Assembly (NCBI GenBank): GCA_029959645.1
Contig: JASCOJ010000014.1
Location: forward strand, 1 to 36,070
Length of the DNA stretch: 36,070 nt
Reading direction: 5' to 3'
Source: Microbacteriaceae bacterium PS02332
Lineage (GTDB): Bacteria; Actinomycetota; Actinomycetes; Actinomycetales; Microbacteriaceae
Shown: positions 34,151-36,070 of the stretch, one piece after another
Layout of the letters: every line of letters begins with the position of its first letter
Position numbering within the stretch: position 1 is the stretch's first letter
Translations under genes and position numbers: made by a program
Notes under the pieces: model-generated
Told to the model about the DNA's origin: nothing
The model's database searches: none
Seen by the model: only the letters and a program-made list of their open reading frames with translations

Positions 34151-36022
34151 ATGGCACAACGCATCGAGGACCACGCCCTCATCGGGGACTGCTACACCGC
34201 CGCGCTCGTCACCCGGGACGGCGAGGTGGACTGGGCGTGTCTCCCCCGGTTCGACAGCGCGTCGACCTTCGCGGCGCTGCTCGGCGACGAGCACGACGGC
34301 AACTGGACGCTCCGCCCCACCGACGGCTCCGCGACCGCCGAACGGCACCAGGACGGGGACACGCTCGTGCTGTCGACCGTGTGGACCACGGCGACCGGCA
34401 CGGTCGAGGTCACGGACTTCATGCCGATCGGCGCCCACCGTGCGAGCATCGTCCGGCGGGTCCGCGGGCTGCAGGGGTCGGTCGAGGTCGAGCAGACCCT
34501 CCGCATCCGGTTCGGCTACGGCAAGGTGCTGCCCTGGATCCGCCAGGTCGGCGACGACGACGAGCCGACCCTCGTCGGGACCGCCGGACCGGACTCCGTC
34601 GTCGTGCGCGGCCCGCGCTTCACCGCCGACGACCACCGGCACATCGCCACCACCACGATCACCGACGGCGACGTGCTCGACACCGTCCTCACCTGGTACC
34701 CCTCGCACCGGGAACCGCCGGAGCCGTTCGACGTCGACGCCGCCCTGCGGCACACGCTCGACTGGTGGACCGACTGGACGTCCCGGGCGCGTGCCGAGGG
34801 CCGGTACGCCGACGCCGTGCGACGCTCCCTCATGTACCTGCGCGCGATGACAAACGCCGAGACCGGCGGCGTCGTGGCGGCGGCGACCACGAGCCTCCCG
34901 GAGGACCCGGGTGGGGAACGCAACTGGGACTACCGCTACGTCTGGCTCCGGGACGCGTCCCTCGCTCTCGCGTCCCTCATCGCGCACGGGTACCGCGACG
35001 AGGCGACGCACTGGCGCTCCTGGCTCCTCCGCGCGATCGCCGGCGACCCGGGCGACGTGCAGATCATGTACGGCGTCGCCGGCGAGCGGGAACTGCCGGA
35101 ACGGTCGCTCGACCACCTGGCCGGCTACGCGCACTCGACACCCGTCCGGGTCGGCAACGGCGCGTACACGCAGTACCAGGGCGACGTCTTCGGCGAGGTG
35201 CTCGCCGCACTGCACGACGCACGCGAACTCGGCGTCGAGGAGAGCGCCGACTCGTGGTCGCTGCAGCGGGCCCTCCTCGGGCAGGTCGAACAGCAGTGGC
35301 AGCAGCCGGACAACGGCATCTGGGAGATGCGGGGACCCCGACGGCACTTCACCCATTCGCGGGCGATGATCTGGGCCGCGTTCGACCGCGGGGTCGCCGC
35401 GTGCGAGGAGTTCGGCCTCGAGGGCCCCGTCGAGCGCTGGCGCACCCTGCGCGACGCCGTGCGTGCCGAGATCGAGGAGCACGGCTGGAACGCCGAGCGG
35501 AACTCCTACCGGCAGCACTACGACACCGACGAGGTCGACGCGAGCCTGCTCGTCCTGCCGCAGATCGGGTACTGCAAGCCCGACGACCCGCGGATGACCG
35601 GCACCGTGGCCGCCATCGAGCAGGACCTCCGCGTCGGCGACGACGGCCTCCTGCTGCGCTACCGCACCACCGCCGGGTTCGACGGGTTGACGGGCACGGA
35701 GCACCCGTTCCTGGCCTGCTCGTTCTGGCTCGTCGAGCAGTACGCCGGCTCCGGCCGTCTCGAGGACGCCGAACGGCTCATGGACGTGCTCGTCGGCTAC
35801 GCCAACGACGTCGGCATGCTCTCCGAGGAGGTCGACGTCGCGACCGGGCACCACATCGGCAACACCCCGCAGGCGCTGTCGCACCTCACGCTCGTGACCG
35901 CGGCGGACGCGATCGGACGCGCACACGGTGCCGCGGTCGGTCATCGGACCCGGGTGGCGCAGCGCAGCGGCGGGACGCGGCCGTCCTCCGGACGGAGCGG
36001 TCGGGCGGGCCGGCCGGCGTAG
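34151..36022 (+). CDS. Glycoside hydrolase family 15 (trehalase/glucoamylase-like)
   Basis: A 623-residue cytoplasmic enzyme (no signal peptide). The N-terminal beta domain begins IEDHALIGDCYTAALVTRDGEVDWACLPRFDS (in two parts: IGD-YTAALV and DWACLPRFDS), typical of GH15. The catalytic (alpha/alpha)6 barrel has NWDYRYVWLRDASLAL and the conserved acidic segments near 370-460. In Actinobacteria such proteins act as trehalases, and related ones as glucoamylases; the substrate cannot be told from sequence. The catalytic pair is not assigned here. It follows the DUF2183 gene by 105 bases and probably has its own promoter. Confidence 0.92.
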   Translation: MAQRIEDHALIGDCYTAALVTRDGEVDWACLPRFDSASTFAALLGDEHDGNWTLRPTDGSATAERHQDGDTLVLSTVWTTATGTVEVTDFMPIGAHRASIVRRVRGLQGSVEVEQTLRIRFGYGKVLPWIRQVGDDDEPTLVGTAGPDSVVVRGPRFTADDHRHIATTTITDGDVLDTVLTWYPSHREPPEPFDVDAALRHTLDWWTDWTSRARAEGRYADAVRRSLMYLRAMTNAETGGVVAAATTSLPEDPGGERNWDYRYVWLRDASLALASLIAHGYRDEATHWRSWLLRAIAGDPGDVQIMYGVAGERELPERSLDHLAGYAHSTPVRVGNGAYTQYQGDVFGEVLAALHDARELGVEESADSWSLQRALLGQVEQQWQQPDNGIWEMRGPRRHFTHSRAMIWAAFDRGVAACEEFGLEGPVERWRTLRDAVRAEIEEHGWNAERNSYRQHYDTDEVDASLLVLPQIGYCKPDDPRMTGTVAAIEQDLRVGDDGLLLRYRTTAGFDGLTGTEHPFLACSFWLVEQYAGSGRLEDAERLMDVLVGYANDVGMLSEEVDVATGHHIGNTPQALSHLTLVTAADAIGRAHGAAVGHRTRVAQRSGGTRPSSGRSGRAGRPA

Positions 36023-36056
36023 GACGCGACACCGGACCGGACGGACGGGAGGCGCG

Positions 36057-36070
36057 GTGCCAGCTGGCAC
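36057..36070 (+). terminator. Partial terminator hairpin at window end
   Basis: GTGCCAGCTGGCAC is a perfect 14-base palindrome 34 bases past the GH15 stop. The preceding CGGGAGGCGCG looks like the left arm of a longer hairpin, with the right arm beyond the window. Confidence 0.5.

Noticed and set aside
33935-36070. A minus-strand open frame opposite the GH15 gene, open at the window edge
   Set aside because: Antisense to a conserved enzyme and of shadow composition.

Overview
The window is very GC-rich and almost wholly coding. Gene content and order point to an actinobacterium of the family Microbacteriaceae, probably close to Curtobacterium. This rests on family recognition and gene order, not on a database search. 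There is no rRNA, tRNA, CRISPR array, insertion sequence or prophage. About two dozen genes are read, most of them on the minus strand.

Region 1 (1-5407, minus strand) is a stress and RNA-quality block: hrcA, dnaJ, rsmE, a HIT hydrolase, phoH, ybeY and the start of a CNNM/CorC-type membrane protein. A CIRCE operator (5381-5407) sits over the likely hrcA start site, so HrcA should repress its own operon. A small DUF4870 membrane protein gene diverges from it. Region 2 (5937-8548) holds hemW, a HAD phosphatase and a DUF1990 protein.

Region 3 (8585-11663) is the most distinctive part. It is a three-gene exported-protein cassette: a TasA-like SipW-dependent protein, a SipW-type signal peptidase with an extra membrane domain, and a secreted protein with two copies of a concanavalin-like domain. 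Both putative substrates carry nearly the same 17-residue motif after the hydrophobic stretch. The cassette, with DUF1990 and HAD, lies between lepA and hemW, which are usually close together in Actinobacteria.

Region 4 (11746-22540) is housekeeping: lepA, a class I aminotransferase, rpsT with a clear promoter and a strong terminator, holA, comEC, comEA and leuS. The comEC frame has no stop before holA and stays open to 15571. The leuS terminator overlaps the probable comEA promoter. Region 5 (22591-28404) is the cytochrome bd oxidase operon cydA-cydB-cydD-cydC, with inverted repeats in its promoter region.

Region 6 (28662-31937) is an osmoprotectant-type ABC importer operon (ATPase, two permeases, binding lipoprotein) whose three junctions are all GTGA overlaps. 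Region 7 (32132-36070) has a TetR regulator, a divergent App1-like DUF2183 phosphatase and a GH15 trehalase/glucoamylase-like enzyme.

A recurring feature is a -10-like hexamer 6-8 bases before the start codon with no usable Shine-Dalgarno sequence. This suggests leaderless mRNAs for about ten genes. Other genes start at GTG or TTG with a good Shine-Dalgarno sequence or in a 4-base overlap.
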